Positions 1 to 8,013 of a DNA stretch of 64,000 bases are shown piece by piece. Below the pieces are notes generated by a model. It saw only the letters and a program-made list of their open reading frames with translations, was not told where the DNA came from and did no database searches. Source of the stretch: Curtobacterium herbarum (lineage in GTDB: Bacteria > Actinomycetota > Actinomycetes > Actinomycetales > Microbacteriaceae); assembly GCF_016907335.1 (NCBI RefSeq), contig NZ_JAFBBT010000001.1, positions 1,240,001 to 1,304,000 of the forward strand, given 5' to 3'. Each line of letters opens with the position of its first letter. Within the stretch, counting starts at the first letter, position 1. The translations under genes and the position numbers were made by a program.

Positions 1-1
1 C

Positions 2-247
2 TACGAGACCCCGGCCGAGGTCCAGATGGCGAAGGCCATCGGCGGGCACATCGTCGGCATGTCCACAGCGCTCGAGGCCATCGCCGCGCGCCAGGCGGGC
101 ATGGAGATCCTCGGCTTCTCTCTCATCACGAACCTGGCCGCCGGCATCCAGAAGACGCCGCTGTCCCACACCGAGGTGCTCGAGGCCGGCAAGCAGGCCG
201 AGCCGGTCATCGCCGACCTGCTCGCCCGCGTGGTCGCGGCACTGTGA
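2..247 (+). CDS. Purine nucleoside phosphorylase, C-terminal part
   Basis: This is the last 81 residues of a trimeric-type purine nucleoside phosphorylase; the 5' part lies outside the window. The enzyme splits purine (deoxy)ribonucleosides with phosphate into base and (deoxy)ribose 1-phosphate in the cytosol. The fragment opens with YETPAE, followed by GMSTALEAIAAR and FSLITN. In the family the last motif carries the asparagine that binds the purine base. The stop overlaps the start of the next gene, a phosphosugar mutase, by 4 nt, so the two are probably co-transcribed and translationally coupled. A purine phosphorylase next to a phosphosugar mutase is also found in Mycobacterium (deoD-pmmB), which suggests a shared role in using sugar 1-phosphates from nucleosides. 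Confidence 0.9.
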   Translation, partial: YETPAEVQMAKAIGGHIVGMSTALEAIAARQAGMEILGFSLITNLAAGIQKTPLSHTEVLEAGKQAEPVIADLLARVVAAL

Positions 248-1875
248 GCGTCCTCGACACCGCGGCTGCCTGGATCGAGCAGGACCCCGACGCCGAGACG
301 CGCGCGGAACTGCAGCGGCTCGTCGACGCCGGCGACACCGACGAACTCGACGCCCGGTTCGCCGGACGGCTGCAGTTCGGCACGGCCGGGCTCCGCGCCG
401 AACTCGGTGCCGGCCCGCTGCGGATGAACCGCGTCGTCGTGACGCAGGCCGCCGCCGGGCTCGCGCGCTTCCTCATCGACTCCGGCCGTGACCGCAGCGT
501 CGTCATCGGGTACGACGGTCGCGTCAACTCGGACGTCTTCGCGCGGGACTCCGCCGAGGTGATGCGGGGCCTCGGCCTCGACGTCACGCTGCTGCCCTCG
601 GCACTGCCGACACCGCTCGTCGCGTTCGCGGTGCGGCACCTCGGCGTCGGCGCGGGCGTCATGGTCACCGCCAGCCACAACCCGCCGCGGGACAACGGGT
701 ACAAGGTCTACCTCGGCGGTGACGACGCGGGCTCGCAGATCGTGCCACCGGTCGACGGCGAGATCGCTGCGGCCATCGACCTCGTCGCAGCCGGCGACGT
801 CCGCGCGCTCGAGCGCGCGACGGACTACACCGTCGCCGATGCGTCGCTCGTCCAGGCGTACGTGGACGCGACGGCCGCGACAGTGCCGGCCCCGGGCCTC
901 CCGGTCGACGCGCAGCCGTCCGTCGTCTACACGGCCATGCACGGCGTCGGGTGGGAGACCGCCCGCGCGGTCTTCGCGCAGGCGGGGTTCCGCGAGCCGG
1001 CGGTCGTACCGGAGCAGATCGAGCCCGACGGCGCGTTCCCGACCGTCTCGTTCCCGAACCCGGAGGAGCCGGGCGCGATGGACCTGGCGATCGCCCGCGG
1101 TGTCGCGGTCGGCGCCGACCTGGTGATCGCGAACGACCCGGACGCCGACCGACTGGCGCTGGCGATCCCGGACGGCTCCGGCTCGTACCGTCGCCTGGCC
1201 GGCAACGAGGTCGGGTGGCTCCTCGGCTGGCGTGCCGCTGCACGTGCGGCCGACGCGGGCGTGACCGGTGTGCTCGCCGCGTCGATCGTCAGCTCACCGG
1301 CCCTCGCCCGCGTGGCGGAGCAGTACGGGCTCGGCCACCGCGACACGCTGACCGGCTTCAAGTGGGTGTCCCGTGTGCCGGACCTGCTGTTCGGCTACGA
1401 AGAGGCCCTCGGGTACCTGGTCGACCCGCAGGTGGTCCGCGACAAGGACGGCATCTCCGCCGCGCTCGAGCTGCTCTCGCTCGCGACCGAGCTGGCGGCG
1501 GAGGGCAGGACCATCGCGGACCAGCTCGACGCCTTCGCCGAGCGGTTCGGGGCGTTCGCGTCCGGGCAGGTCGCGACGCGGGTGGACGACCTGTCGCGCA
1601 TCGGCGAGATCATGGCGTCGCTGCGGACCTCGACGCCGTCCGAGCTCGGCGGTCTCGTGGTCGAGTCGGTGACGGACTTCCTCGACGGGGTGCCGGGCTT
1701 CCCGCCGTCGGACATCCTGCGCTTCGACCTGGAGGGCGGCGCGCGCGTCATCGTCCGCCCGAGCGGCACCGAGCCGAAGGTGAAGGTCTACATCGACACC
1801 GTCGCGGCGACCTCGGCCGAGGCCGCGGCCCTGGCCGCCCGCTTGGCCGCCGCTGTCCGCCCCTTGGTCTCGTAG
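244..1875 (+). CDS. Phosphosugar mutase (PGM/PMM family, pmmB-like)
   Basis: A 543-residue alpha-D-phosphohexomutase that moves phosphate between C1 and C6 (or C5) of a sugar phosphate. All four family motifs are intact: the phosphoserine loop TASHNP (Ser144), the metal loop DPDADR (Asp298, Asp300, Asp302), the sugar-specificity loop GYEEALGY (residues 384-391) and the phosphate-binding loop RPSGTEPK (from Arg505). Length fits the long phosphoglucomutase/phosphomannomutase group. The GTG start at 244 overlaps the upstream purine phosphorylase stop. Substrate cannot be fixed from sequence: glucose, mannose or pentose phosphates are possible. The purine phosphorylase neighbour favours pentose or hexose 1-phosphate salvage, while the distant polysaccharide locus would also need such a mutase. 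Confidence 0.9.
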   Translation: MSVLDTAAAWIEQDPDAETRAELQRLVDAGDTDELDARFAGRLQFGTAGLRAELGAGPLRMNRVVVTQAAAGLARFLIDSGRDRSVVIGYDGRVNSDVFARDSAEVMRGLGLDVTLLPSALPTPLVAFAVRHLGVGAGVMVTASHNPPRDNGYKVYLGGDDAGSQIVPPVDGEIAAAIDLVAAGDVRALERATDYTVADASLVQAYVDATAATVPAPGLPVDAQPSVVYTAMHGVGWETARAVFAQAGFREPAVVPEQIEPDGAFPTVSFPNPEEPGAMDLAIARGVAVGADLVIANDPDADRLALAIPDGSGSYRRLAGNEVGWLLGWRAAARAADAGVTGVLAASIVSSPALARVAEQYGLGHRDTLTGFKWVSRVPDLLFGYEEALGYLVDPQVVRDKDGISAALELLSLATELAAEGRTIADQLDAFAERFGAFASGQVATRVDDLSRIGEIMASLRTSTPSELGGLVVESVTDFLDGVPGFPPSDILRFDLEGGARVIVRPSGTEPKVKVYIDTVAATSAEAAALAARLAAAVRPLVS

Positions 1876-1929
1876 GGCGCTGCCGCCCGCGCGGCTGCCG
1901 CCTGCCCGGCTGCCGCCGCGTGCCGCCTG

Positions 1930-1991
1930 CGCACAACAGGAACCCGCCCGAACCGCCACATCCCGCGGTTCGGGCGGGTTCCTGTTGTGCG
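1930..1991. repeat. Long palindrome, left of AbiEi/DUF559-like gene
   Basis: A perfect inverted repeat with 27-bp arms (1930-1956 and 1965-1991) and an 8-nt loop. The outer end reads CGCACAACAG. It follows the mutase stop by 54 nt and could terminate that operon, although there is no T-tract. A related palindrome with the same arm and loop lengths lies just past the next gene (3080-3141). Between the two copies, most arm differences are compensated on both sides, so the hairpin itself appears conserved. Confidence 0.85.
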
Positions 1992-2100
1992 GCGCCGGTC
2001 GGAGCCGGACGCTCCTGCACGGCCCAGGGCAGCAGGCTGGCTGTGCACAGGGCCCGGGAAGCGCCGCCCGGCCGACGTGGAGGTGCGTGAAGCTGCCGGC

Positions 2101-3051
2101 ATGCAACGACTCGAGATCATCAGAGGTGGGAGCGCCGACCCCACCGGCCGTCGTGGTGCAGCGCTCGTGGCAGCGGCTGACCGGGGCGCCCTCGTCCGGC
2201 TCGCACCGGGCAGGTTCGTCGACGCTGAGCGCTGGCGGGCGGCGGATGCCAGGGTCCGCCACCTCGCGCGGATCGACGCCGTCGACGAGCTGATCGCTCC
2301 GCGCCTCGTCCTGTCGCACGAGTCGGCCCTCGCTCTGCACGGGTTGCCCTGGAGCGGCGAGTTCCCCGACGTGGTCCACGTGATCGACCCGCGGCGGGAG
2401 ACGTCCCAGGCGCTCCGGCTGCTCCGGAAGCACCCCGGAAAGCACCGACCGACCCGCCTTGCCAGGGCACCTTCCGGCCGTCTGGTCACGGACCTCCGGA
2501 GCACGGTCGTCGACATCGCGCTCACACAGGAGCTGCGGCGCTCCGTCCCCGTCCTCGACGTCGCGCTCCGACGCGGCGTCGACCGGACGCAGCTCGGCTC
2601 GGAGCTCGAGGCCAAGAGCGCCGCGCACGGCCGCGATCGTGCTCGGTTCGCGATCGAGTTCGCCGACCCGCGCAGTGGATCGGTGGGGGAGTCGATCGCC
2701 CGGGTGGCACTCGACGAGGTCGGAGCACCGCGGCCGGAACTCCAGGCCGAGTTCCACGACGCGGACGGCTTTGCGGCGCGGGTCGACTTCTGGTTCCCTG
2801 ACCACGGCGTCGTGCTCGAGTTCGACGGTGCGGCGAAGTACCGGGACCCGGCCATGCGCGCCGCCGGCCTCACCGCAGCGGACGTCCTCCTCCAGGAGAA
2901 GCGGCGCGAGGACCGACTCCGCCGTGTGCCGGACGTCCGTCAGGTCGGCCGCTTCGGGTGGCCCGAGACGCAGGACACGGCTCGGTTCCGTGCGCTGCTG
3001 CTGGGGCTGGGCCTCCCGCTCGAGCCCCGGCGCTTCCGTCGGATCCGCTGA
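2101..3051 (+). CDS. AbiEi-type antitoxin-like / DUF559 nuclease-like protein
   Basis: A 316-residue protein. The N-terminal half (about 5-165) resembles AbiEi-type transcriptional antitoxin domains, with a run ending RLAPGRFV and the typical segment LSHESALALHGLP. The C-terminal part resembles DUF559/Vsr-like nuclease folds: VDFWFPDHGVVLEFDG places Asp229, Glu240 and Asp242 as possible metal ligands, Lys246 follows, and a basic LLQEKRREDRLR segment comes later. Such fusions are common in Microbacteriaceae, usually without a recognisable toxin partner, as here. The ATG at 2101 is chosen because homology starts there; upstream in-frame codons run into the palindrome. Two related long palindromes bracket the gene (1930-1991, 3080-3141). 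Function is unproven; nuclease activity is an inference from the motif only. Confidence 0.7.
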   Translation: MQRLEIIRGGSADPTGRRGAALVAAADRGALVRLAPGRFVDAERWRAADARVRHLARIDAVDELIAPRLVLSHESALALHGLPWSGEFPDVVHVIDPRRETSQALRLLRKHPGKHRPTRLARAPSGRLVTDLRSTVVDIALTQELRRSVPVLDVALRRGVDRTQLGSELEAKSAAHGRDRARFAIEFADPRSGSVGESIARVALDEVGAPRPELQAEFHDADGFAARVDFWFPDHGVVLEFDGAAKYRDPAMRAAGLTAADVLLQEKRREDRLRRVPDVRQVGRFGWPETQDTARFRALLLGLGLPLEPRRFRRIR

Positions 3052-3079
3052 TGCCGCACCCACCGGTGCGGACTGTCGT

Positions 3080-3141
3080 CGCACAACAGAAACCGCCCCA
3101 AACCGCGGGAAGCCGTGGTTCGGGGCGGTTTCTGTTGTGCG
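3080..3141. repeat. Long palindrome, right of AbiEi/DUF559-like gene
   Basis: Inverted repeat with 27-bp arms (3080-3106, 3115-3141), two mismatches and an 8-nt loop, the same geometry as the copy at 1930-1991. Both share the outer CGCACAACAG. It lies between convergent stops (3051 plus, 3181 minus), so it can act as a bidirectional terminator. The matching geometry and compensated arm changes also allow a mobile-palindrome (REP-like) origin. Confidence 0.85.
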
Positions 3142-3180
3142 CAGCCGATCGGCGCCGGGCGCCGCGCCGGCCGACGGCGC

Positions 3181-4956
3181 CTACGCCAGCTCGAGCAGGA
3201 CGTGGCCGGACGAGACGGTCTGGCCGACGGGGGCGTTCAGCCCGGTGACGACGCCGTCCTTGTGGGCCTGGACGGGCTGCTCCATCTTCATGGCCTCGAG
3301 GACGACGAGCAGGTCGCCCTTCACCACGGTGTCACCCTCGGCGACCGCGAGCTTCACGACGGTGGCCTGCATCGGCGACGCGACGGACGAGCCGGACGCA
3401 GCGCGGCCGCCCTTGACGCCGGAGGACCGACGCTTCGGGGGAGCGGACGGCCCGGACGGACGACGGGCACCGGCGGAGCCGCCACCGACGACGGCGGGCA
3501 TGGTCACCTCGATGCGCTTGCCCTGCACCTCGACGACGACCGTGTCGCGGGACGCCGGGGCGGGCAGCTCCTCGGGGGCGCCGCTCCACGCCGGGATGTC
3601 GTTGACGAAGTCGGTCTCGATCCACTGCGTGTAGATGCTGAACGGCTCGTCGTCGGCGGTCGCGAACGCCGGGTCCGCGACGACCGCACGGTGGAACGGG
3701 ATGACGGTCGGCAGGCCGGCGACCTCGAACTCGGCGAGGGCACGGCGCGAACGCTCGAGCGCCTCGGCCCGGGTCGAGCCGGTGACGATGAGCTTCGCGA
3801 GCATCGAGTCGAACGCGCCGGAGACGATGTCGCCGGAGACCACGCCGGAGTCGACCCGGACGCCGGGGCCGGACGGGGCGTTGAACACGTGCACGGGGCC
3901 CGGCGCGGGGAAGAAGTTGCGGCCCGCGTCCTCGCCGTTGATGCGGAACTCGAACGAGTGGCCGCGCGGCGTCGGGTCGGCGTAGTCGAGCACGCCACCC
4001 TCGGCGATGCGGAACTGCTCGCGCACCAGGTCGATGCCGGTGACCTCCTCGGACACGCAGTGCTCGACCTGCAGACGGGTGTTGACCTCGAGGAACGAGA
4101 CCGTGCCGTCGGCGCCGATGAGGAACTCGCACGTGCCGGCGCCGACGTAGCCGACCTCGCGGAGGATCGCCTTCGACGACTCGTACAGCAGGGTCTGCTG
4201 GGCCTCGGTCAGGTACGGCGCCGGTGCCTCCTCGACGAGCTTCTGGTGGCGACGCTGCAGCGAGCAGTCACGCGTGGACACGACGACGACGTTGCCGTGC
4301 TCGTCGGCGAGGCACTGGGTCTCGACGTGCCGCGGCTTGTCCAGGTACTTCTCGACGAAGCACTCGCCACGACCGAAGGCCGCGATGGCCTCACGTGTGG
4401 CCGACTCGAAGAGCTCGGGGATCGACGCACGGTCCCGCGCGACCTTGAGGCCGCGGCCACCGCCACCGAACGCGGCCTTGATCGCGACGGGCAGGCCGAC
4501 CTCGTCGGCGAAGGCGACCACCTCGGAGACGTCCTGCACCGGTTCGATGGTGCCGGGGGCGAGCGGCGCGCCGACCTTCTCGGCCACGTGGCGTGCGGAC
4601 ACCTTGTCGCCGAGGCGCTCGATCGACTCGGGCGACGGGCCGATCCAGGTGAGCCCGGCGTCGATGACGGCGCGGGCGAACTCGGCGTTCTCGGCGAGGA
4701 ATCCGTACCCGGGGTGCACGGCGTCGGCGCCGGAGCGGCGGGCGACCGAGATGATCTTCTCGATGACCAGGTAGGTGTCGGCGCTCGTGGTGCCGTTCAG
4801 CGCGTAGGCCTCGTCGGCGAGGCGGGCGTGCAGGGCGTCACGGTCCTGGTCGGCGTAGACCGCCACCGAGGCCTTGCCCGCGTCGCGGGCCGCTCGGATG
4901 ATGCGGACGGCGATCTCGCCGCGGTTCGCGATGAGGACCTTGCTGATGCGGGGCAT
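3181..4956 (-). CDS. Acyl-CoA carboxylase alpha chain (biotin carboxylase plus BCCP)
   Basis: A 591-residue fused biotin carboxylase and biotin carboxyl carrier protein, the alpha subunit of actinobacterial acetyl/propionyl-CoA carboxylase (AccA3/AccC type). It carboxylates biotin with ATP and bicarbonate and presents it to the beta subunit. The N-terminus [14 protein letters not shown] is the biotin-carboxylase signature; the glycine-rich ATP loop GGGGRGLK is near residue 165; the biotinyl site EAMKM places the modified lysine at Lys557. A variable linker rich in Gly, Ser and Pro separates the parts. Its likely partners in this window are accD (11231-12826), accE (10983-11234) and the biotin ligase (12901-13719), all encoded elsewhere. 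A TACGCT box 8 nt before the ATG suggests a leaderless transcript. Confidence 0.95.
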   Translation of the reverse strand: MPRISKVLIANRGEIAVRIIRAARDAGKASVAVYADQDRDALHARLADEAYALNGTTSADTYLVIEKIISVARRSGADAVHPGYGFLAENAEFARAVIDAGLTWIGPSPESIERLGDKVSARHVAEKVGAPLAPGTIEPVQDVSEVVAFADEVGLPVAIKAAFGGGGRGLKVARDRASIPELFESATREAIAAFGRGECFVEKYLDKPRHVETQCLADEHGNVVVVSTRDCSLQRRHQKLVEEAPAPYLTEAQQTLLYESSKAILREVGYVGAGTCEFLIGADGTVSFLEVNTRLQVEHCVSEEVTGIDLVREQFRIAEGGVLDYADPTPRGHSFEFRINGEDAGRNFFPAPGPVHVFNAPSGPGVRVDSGVVSGDIVSGAFDSMLAKLIVTGSTRAEALERSRRALAEFEVAGLPTVIPFHRAVVADPAFATADDEPFSIYTQWIETDFVNDIPAWSGAPEELPAPASRDTVVVEVQGKRIEVTMPAVVGGGSAGARRPSGPSAPPKRRSSGVKGGRAASGSSVASPMQATVVKLAVAEGDTVVKGDLLVVLEAMKMEQPVQAHKDGVVTGLNAPVGQTVSSGHVLLELA

Positions 4957-4964
4957 GGAACATC

Positions 4965-4970
4965 AGCGTA
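4965..4970 (-). promoter_or_regulatory. Putative -10 box of the biotin carboxylase gene
   Basis: TACGCT on the minus strand, ending 8 nt before the ATG at 4956. The spacing would put the first transcribed base at or next to the start codon. No clear -35 box or Shine-Dalgarno sequence is seen. Confidence 0.5.
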
Positions 4971-5035
4971 TTCGTGTGCCCGGGTCCTGTTTTGACCGCC
5001 GTCCACAAGAAACACCGTGGACAGCAGGTGGATGT

Positions 5036-5860
5036 CTACAGCGCCGGCGTCGACTCCTGCGCCCACAGGTCGTGCCAGGCGATCCCGAACCCCTGCAGCA
5101 GCATCGAGCGGAGCACCGGCAGCGACAGGCCCACGACCGCCGAAGGCGCGCCGTCGATGCGGGTGATGAAGGCCGCGGCGCGTCCGTCGATCGTGAACGC
5201 GCCGGCCACCTCGAGCGGCTCGCCCGTCGCCACGTACGCATCGATCTCCGCGGGCGTCATGTCATCGGCGAACGTCAGCACCGCGCTGTCGACCGCGACG
5301 ACCCGGTCGCCGTCCACGACGAGCGCCGACCCGCCCGGCGCGACGGGTCCGAGGGACGACGCGCCCACGGGGCGGGACGACGCGCCCACCGGGCGGACGG
5401 GAGGCTCGTCACCGGCCCGCACCGCGCCTCCCGGCCCCGGGACGGTCGCCTCGGCAACCGAGTGGGCGCCGACGCGCCGGTCCACGACGCAGTGCCCGCT
5501 CCACAGCGTGCCGCCGCCCGCGGCGAGCATCTGCCGCCAGCGCTGCCGGGCGAGCTCCGGGTCGTGCGGCTTGCCGTACAGCACCCCGTCGACCTCGAAG
5601 GCCGAGTCCCCGCCGAGGACGATGCCGTCGAGCTCGGCGTCGTCCGTCCGCTCGACCAGGCCGTCCGCGACCGCCGTCGCCTTCGCCACCGCGAGCAGCG
5701 ACACGAGCTCCGGGCCGGTCAGCTCACGCCCCAGGCGGTCCCGCTCGGCGGCGGCCGCGGCATCCTCGTCGACCCCCGGCGCGACGAGCACCGGCTCGAT
5801 GCCGGACTGCGCCAACAGGGCGCGACGGGCGGGGGAGGTGCTCGCGAGGTACAGACGCAT
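5036..5860 (-). CDS. Maf-family nucleotide pyrophosphatase with insertion
   Basis: A 274-residue Maf/HAM1-like protein; the family removes non-canonical or modified nucleoside triphosphates by pyrophosphohydrolysis. The start is set by the family N-terminus MRLYLASTSPARR; an earlier in-frame ATG at 5896 lies inside the divergent gene. The catalytic acid motif is GGDSAF (Asp85). The protein is about 60-70 residues longer than usual. The extra part lies around residues 130-188, contains a tandem RPVGASS repeat encoded by a 21-bp duplication (5353-5394), and is rich in Gly and Pro, so it is probably a flexible loop. The usual DKAG motif reads EVAGAF here, so the canonical lysine is missing and substrate choice may differ. 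Confidence 0.85.
   Translation of the reverse strand: MRLYLASTSPARRALLAQSGIEPVLVAPGVDEDAAAAAERDRLGRELTGPELVSLLAVAKATAVADGLVERTDDAELDGIVLGGDSAFEVDGVLYGKPHDPELARQRWRQMLAAGGGTLWSGHCVVDRRVGAHSVAEATVPGPGGAVRAGDEPPVRPVGASSRPVGASSLGPVAPGGSALVVDGDRVVAVDSAVLTFADDMTPAEIDAYVATGEPLEVAGAFTIDGRAAAFITRIDGAPSAVVGLSLPVLRSMLLQGFGIAWHDLWAQESTPAL
5353..5394. repeat. 21-bp tandem duplication inside maf
   Basis: Two copies of a 21-bp unit (5353-5373, 5374-5394) with one mismatch. They keep the reading frame and encode the doubled RPVGASS in the extra loop of the Maf protein. Confidence 0.8.
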
Positions 5861-5874
5861 GGGAACATCGAACC

Positions 5875-7134
5875 ATGGGTGAATCCGTCGGCACACTGCT
5901 CGAACTCGACGTCACCGGGATCGCCCACGGCGGCATCTCGGTGGCACGGCACGAGGGGCGCGTGGTGTTCGTCACGGACGCGATCCCCGGGGAGCGCGTC
6001 GTGGCCCGGGTGACGGAGGACCGGAAGAAGTCGTTCTGGCGTGCCGACACCGTGCAGGTCCTCGAACCGAGCGAGCACCGGGTGGACCACGTCTGGCCCG
6101 AGGCGGGCCTCGACCGCGACCCAGCGGTCCGTCCGGGTGGCGCCGAGTTCGGGCACATCGCCCTGGCACACCAGCGGACCCTGAAGCGCGACGTGCTCGT
6201 CGACTCGTTCTCCCGCTTCGGCAAGATCGACCTGGACGCCGTGCTCGGCGCGCCGGTCGTGGTGGAGGCCGCTCCCGGTGACGACGAGGCGAACGGGCTC
6301 GGCTGGCGCACCCGCGTCCGCCTGCACGTCGACGCCGACGGCACGGCCGGACCCTTCGCCGCCCGGTCGCACACCGTCGTCCCGGTCACCTCGCTGCCGC
6401 TGGCCACCGCGACCGTGCAGGGCTCGGCGCCGCTCGGCCGCGGCTCGATGCCCGGCGCCGAGGTCGTCGACGTCCTCAGCCCGAGCGGCTCGGGCGGGGC
6501 GCGTCTGGTGATCGACGCGCAACGCCCCACCGTCGTCCAGGAGGTCGTCGGCGAGCGGACGTTCGCGGTCGACGACGACGGCTTCTGGCAGGTCCACCGG
6601 CAGGCGCCGGCCGTCCTCACCGCGGCCGTGCAGGACCTGGTCGACCGTGACCGGCTCGACCCCGAGGGCCAGCACCTCGACCTCTACGGCGGCGTCGGCC
6701 TGCTCGCCGCGGCCCTCGCCGACGTCGTCGGGCCGCGGGCCCGCGTGACGAGCGTCGAGAGCGCGACGCGCGCGACCGAGCACGCGCTCGAGAACCTGTC
6801 CGAGTGGATCGGCGCGCGTGCCGAGACCGGCCGTGTCGACCGGTGGCTGTCCCGCACGGTCGAGTCGGCCTCCCGTCCGGAGCGCGACCGCTTCCGCGCC
6901 GGCACGATCGTGCTCGACCCGCCCCGTTCCGGTGCCGGTCGCGAGGTCGTCGTGTCGATCGCCGCGCTGCAGCCGGCGCAGGTCGTCTACGTGGCCTGCG
7001 ACCCGGTCGCCCTGGCCCGCGACGTCGCGACGTTCGCCGACCTCGGGTACCGCCTGGAGGCCCTCCGCGCCTTCGACCTGTTCCCGCACACCCACCACCT
7101 GGAGGCCGTGGCGCGGCTGGTGCCGGTCGGCTGA
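5875..7134 (+). CDS. Class I SAM-dependent RNA methyltransferase, TrmA/RlmD type
   Basis: A 419-residue RNA (uracil-5) methyltransferase-like protein. Residues 5-65 form a TRAM RNA-binding domain (AHGGISVARHEGRVVFV). The SAM-binding motif LDLYGGVGLLAAAL lies near residue 267, the DPPRSG motif starts at Asp348, and the nucleophile is Cys375 in VYVACDP. All catalytic features of the TrmA/RumA/RlmD family are therefore present; the target could be 23S rRNA or tRNA. No clear iron-sulfur cysteine cluster is visible, unlike E. coli RlmD. The gene diverges from maf with only 14 nt between start codons, so the two promoters must overlap each other's coding regions or the intergenic space. Confidence 0.9.
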   Translation: MGESVGTLLELDVTGIAHGGISVARHEGRVVFVTDAIPGERVVARVTEDRKKSFWRADTVQVLEPSEHRVDHVWPEAGLDRDPAVRPGGAEFGHIALAHQRTLKRDVLVDSFSRFGKIDLDAVLGAPVVVEAAPGDDEANGLGWRTRVRLHVDADGTAGPFAARSHTVVPVTSLPLATATVQGSAPLGRGSMPGAEVVDVLSPSGSGGARLVIDAQRPTVVQEVVGERTFAVDDDGFWQVHRQAPAVLTAAVQDLVDRDRLDPEGQHLDLYGGVGLLAAALADVVGPRARVTSVESATRATEHALENLSEWIGARAETGRVDRWLSRTVESASRPERDRFRAGTIVLDPPRSGAGREVVVSIAALQPAQVVYVACDPVALARDVATFADLGYRLEALRAFDLFPHTHHLEAVARLVPVG

Positions 7135-7198
7135 GCTCCGGCGGGTGGTCGGCCCCGTCGGGAACCGTGGCGGGGTACGAAGCTGAGGCTGACCTGGG

Positions 7199-7204
7199 TA
7201 TCCT
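7199..7204 (+). promoter_or_regulatory. Putative -10 box of the two-component operon
   Basis: TATCCT in the 126-nt gap between the methyltransferase and the response regulator. It would give a 5' leader of about 50 nt before the GTG at 7261, which has a purine-rich GAGAGG upstream. No strong -35 box is seen. Confidence 0.45.
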
Positions 7205-7260
7205 TGGCGAGACGGCAACCGGGATCAGGGCCCGGCGCGTCGTCGGAACGAGAGGCAACC

Positions 7261-7989
7261 GTGGGAGACACGACCACCAGCACATCGACCGGCACGGCAG
7301 GGACTGCCGGTCTCGAGACCCGGCCGGTCCGGGTCGCCATCGTCGACGACCACGAGTCCGTCCGACTGGGGATCCAGGCCGCCTGTCAGAACGAGGGGTT
7401 CGAGGTGGTCCTCACCGCCGCGAGCGTCCCGGAGTACATCGCCCAGCTCGGTGGGCGCGAGGTCGACGTGGTCGTCCTCGACCTGTCGTTGGGCGACGGC
7501 TCGACGGTGACCGAGAACGTCAAGGGCGTGCAGGGCACCGGCTCGGCCGTCCTCGTGCACAGCATCGCCGACCGGGTCGCGAACGTCCGCGAGGCACTGG
7601 CGGCAGGGGCCGCCGGCGTCATCCCGAAGTCGTCCGCGACGAAGACCGTGATGGCCGCCGTCGCGACCGTCGCGCGGGGTGACGTGCTCAACAACCTCGA
7701 GTGGGCGAGCGCCATCGACGCCGACCGGGACTTCGCGAAGGCCCAGCTCGGGCGCCGCGAACGCGAGATCCTGCACCTGTACGCATCGGGCCTGCCGCTG
7801 AAGCTCGCGGCACAGCAGCTCGGCATCGGGTACTCGACCGCACGTGAGTACCTCGACCGCATCCGGGTGAAGTACGTCGAGGTGGGGCGCCCCGCCCCGA
7901 CGAAGGTCGACCTGCTCCGACGGGCCGTCGAGGACGGGATCCTGCCGGGTCTCGACTCCGGCATCGATCCCGACGGCGATGGTCGCTGA
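7261..7989 (+). CDS. LuxR-family two-component response regulator
   Basis: A 242-residue response regulator. The receiver domain (about 23-140) has the acidic pair Asp29/Asp30 (VAIVDDHES), the phospho-acceptor Asp74 (VVVLDLS) and the conserved Lys123 (IPKS). The C-terminus (about 165-235) is a LuxR-type helix-turn-helix, with GRREREILHLYASG and a recognition segment STAREYLDRIRVKY. An upstream in-frame ATG at 7204 overlaps the likely -10 box, so the GTG at 7261 with a GAGAGG leader is preferred. It is followed by a histidine-kinase-like gene (24-nt gap) and a membrane protein, which form a small regulatory operon. The controlled genes and signal are unknown. Confidence 0.92.
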   Translation: MGDTTTSTSTGTAGTAGLETRPVRVAIVDDHESVRLGIQAACQNEGFEVVLTAASVPEYIAQLGGREVDVVVLDLSLGDGSTVTENVKGVQGTGSAVLVHSIADRVANVREALAAGAAGVIPKSSATKTVMAAVATVARGDVLNNLEWASAIDADRDFAKAQLGRREREILHLYASGLPLKLAAQQLGIGYSTAREYLDRIRVKYVEVGRPAPTKVDLLRRAVEDGILPGLDSGIDPDGDGR

Positions 7990-8013
7990 CGACTCCCGCG
8001 CCGGACGGTCCTC

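Noticed and set aside
2101-3051. A complete type IV toxin-antitoxin pair
   Set aside because: No AbiEii-like nucleotidyltransferase toxin gene lies beside it; neighbours are a sugar mutase and a carboxylase subunit.
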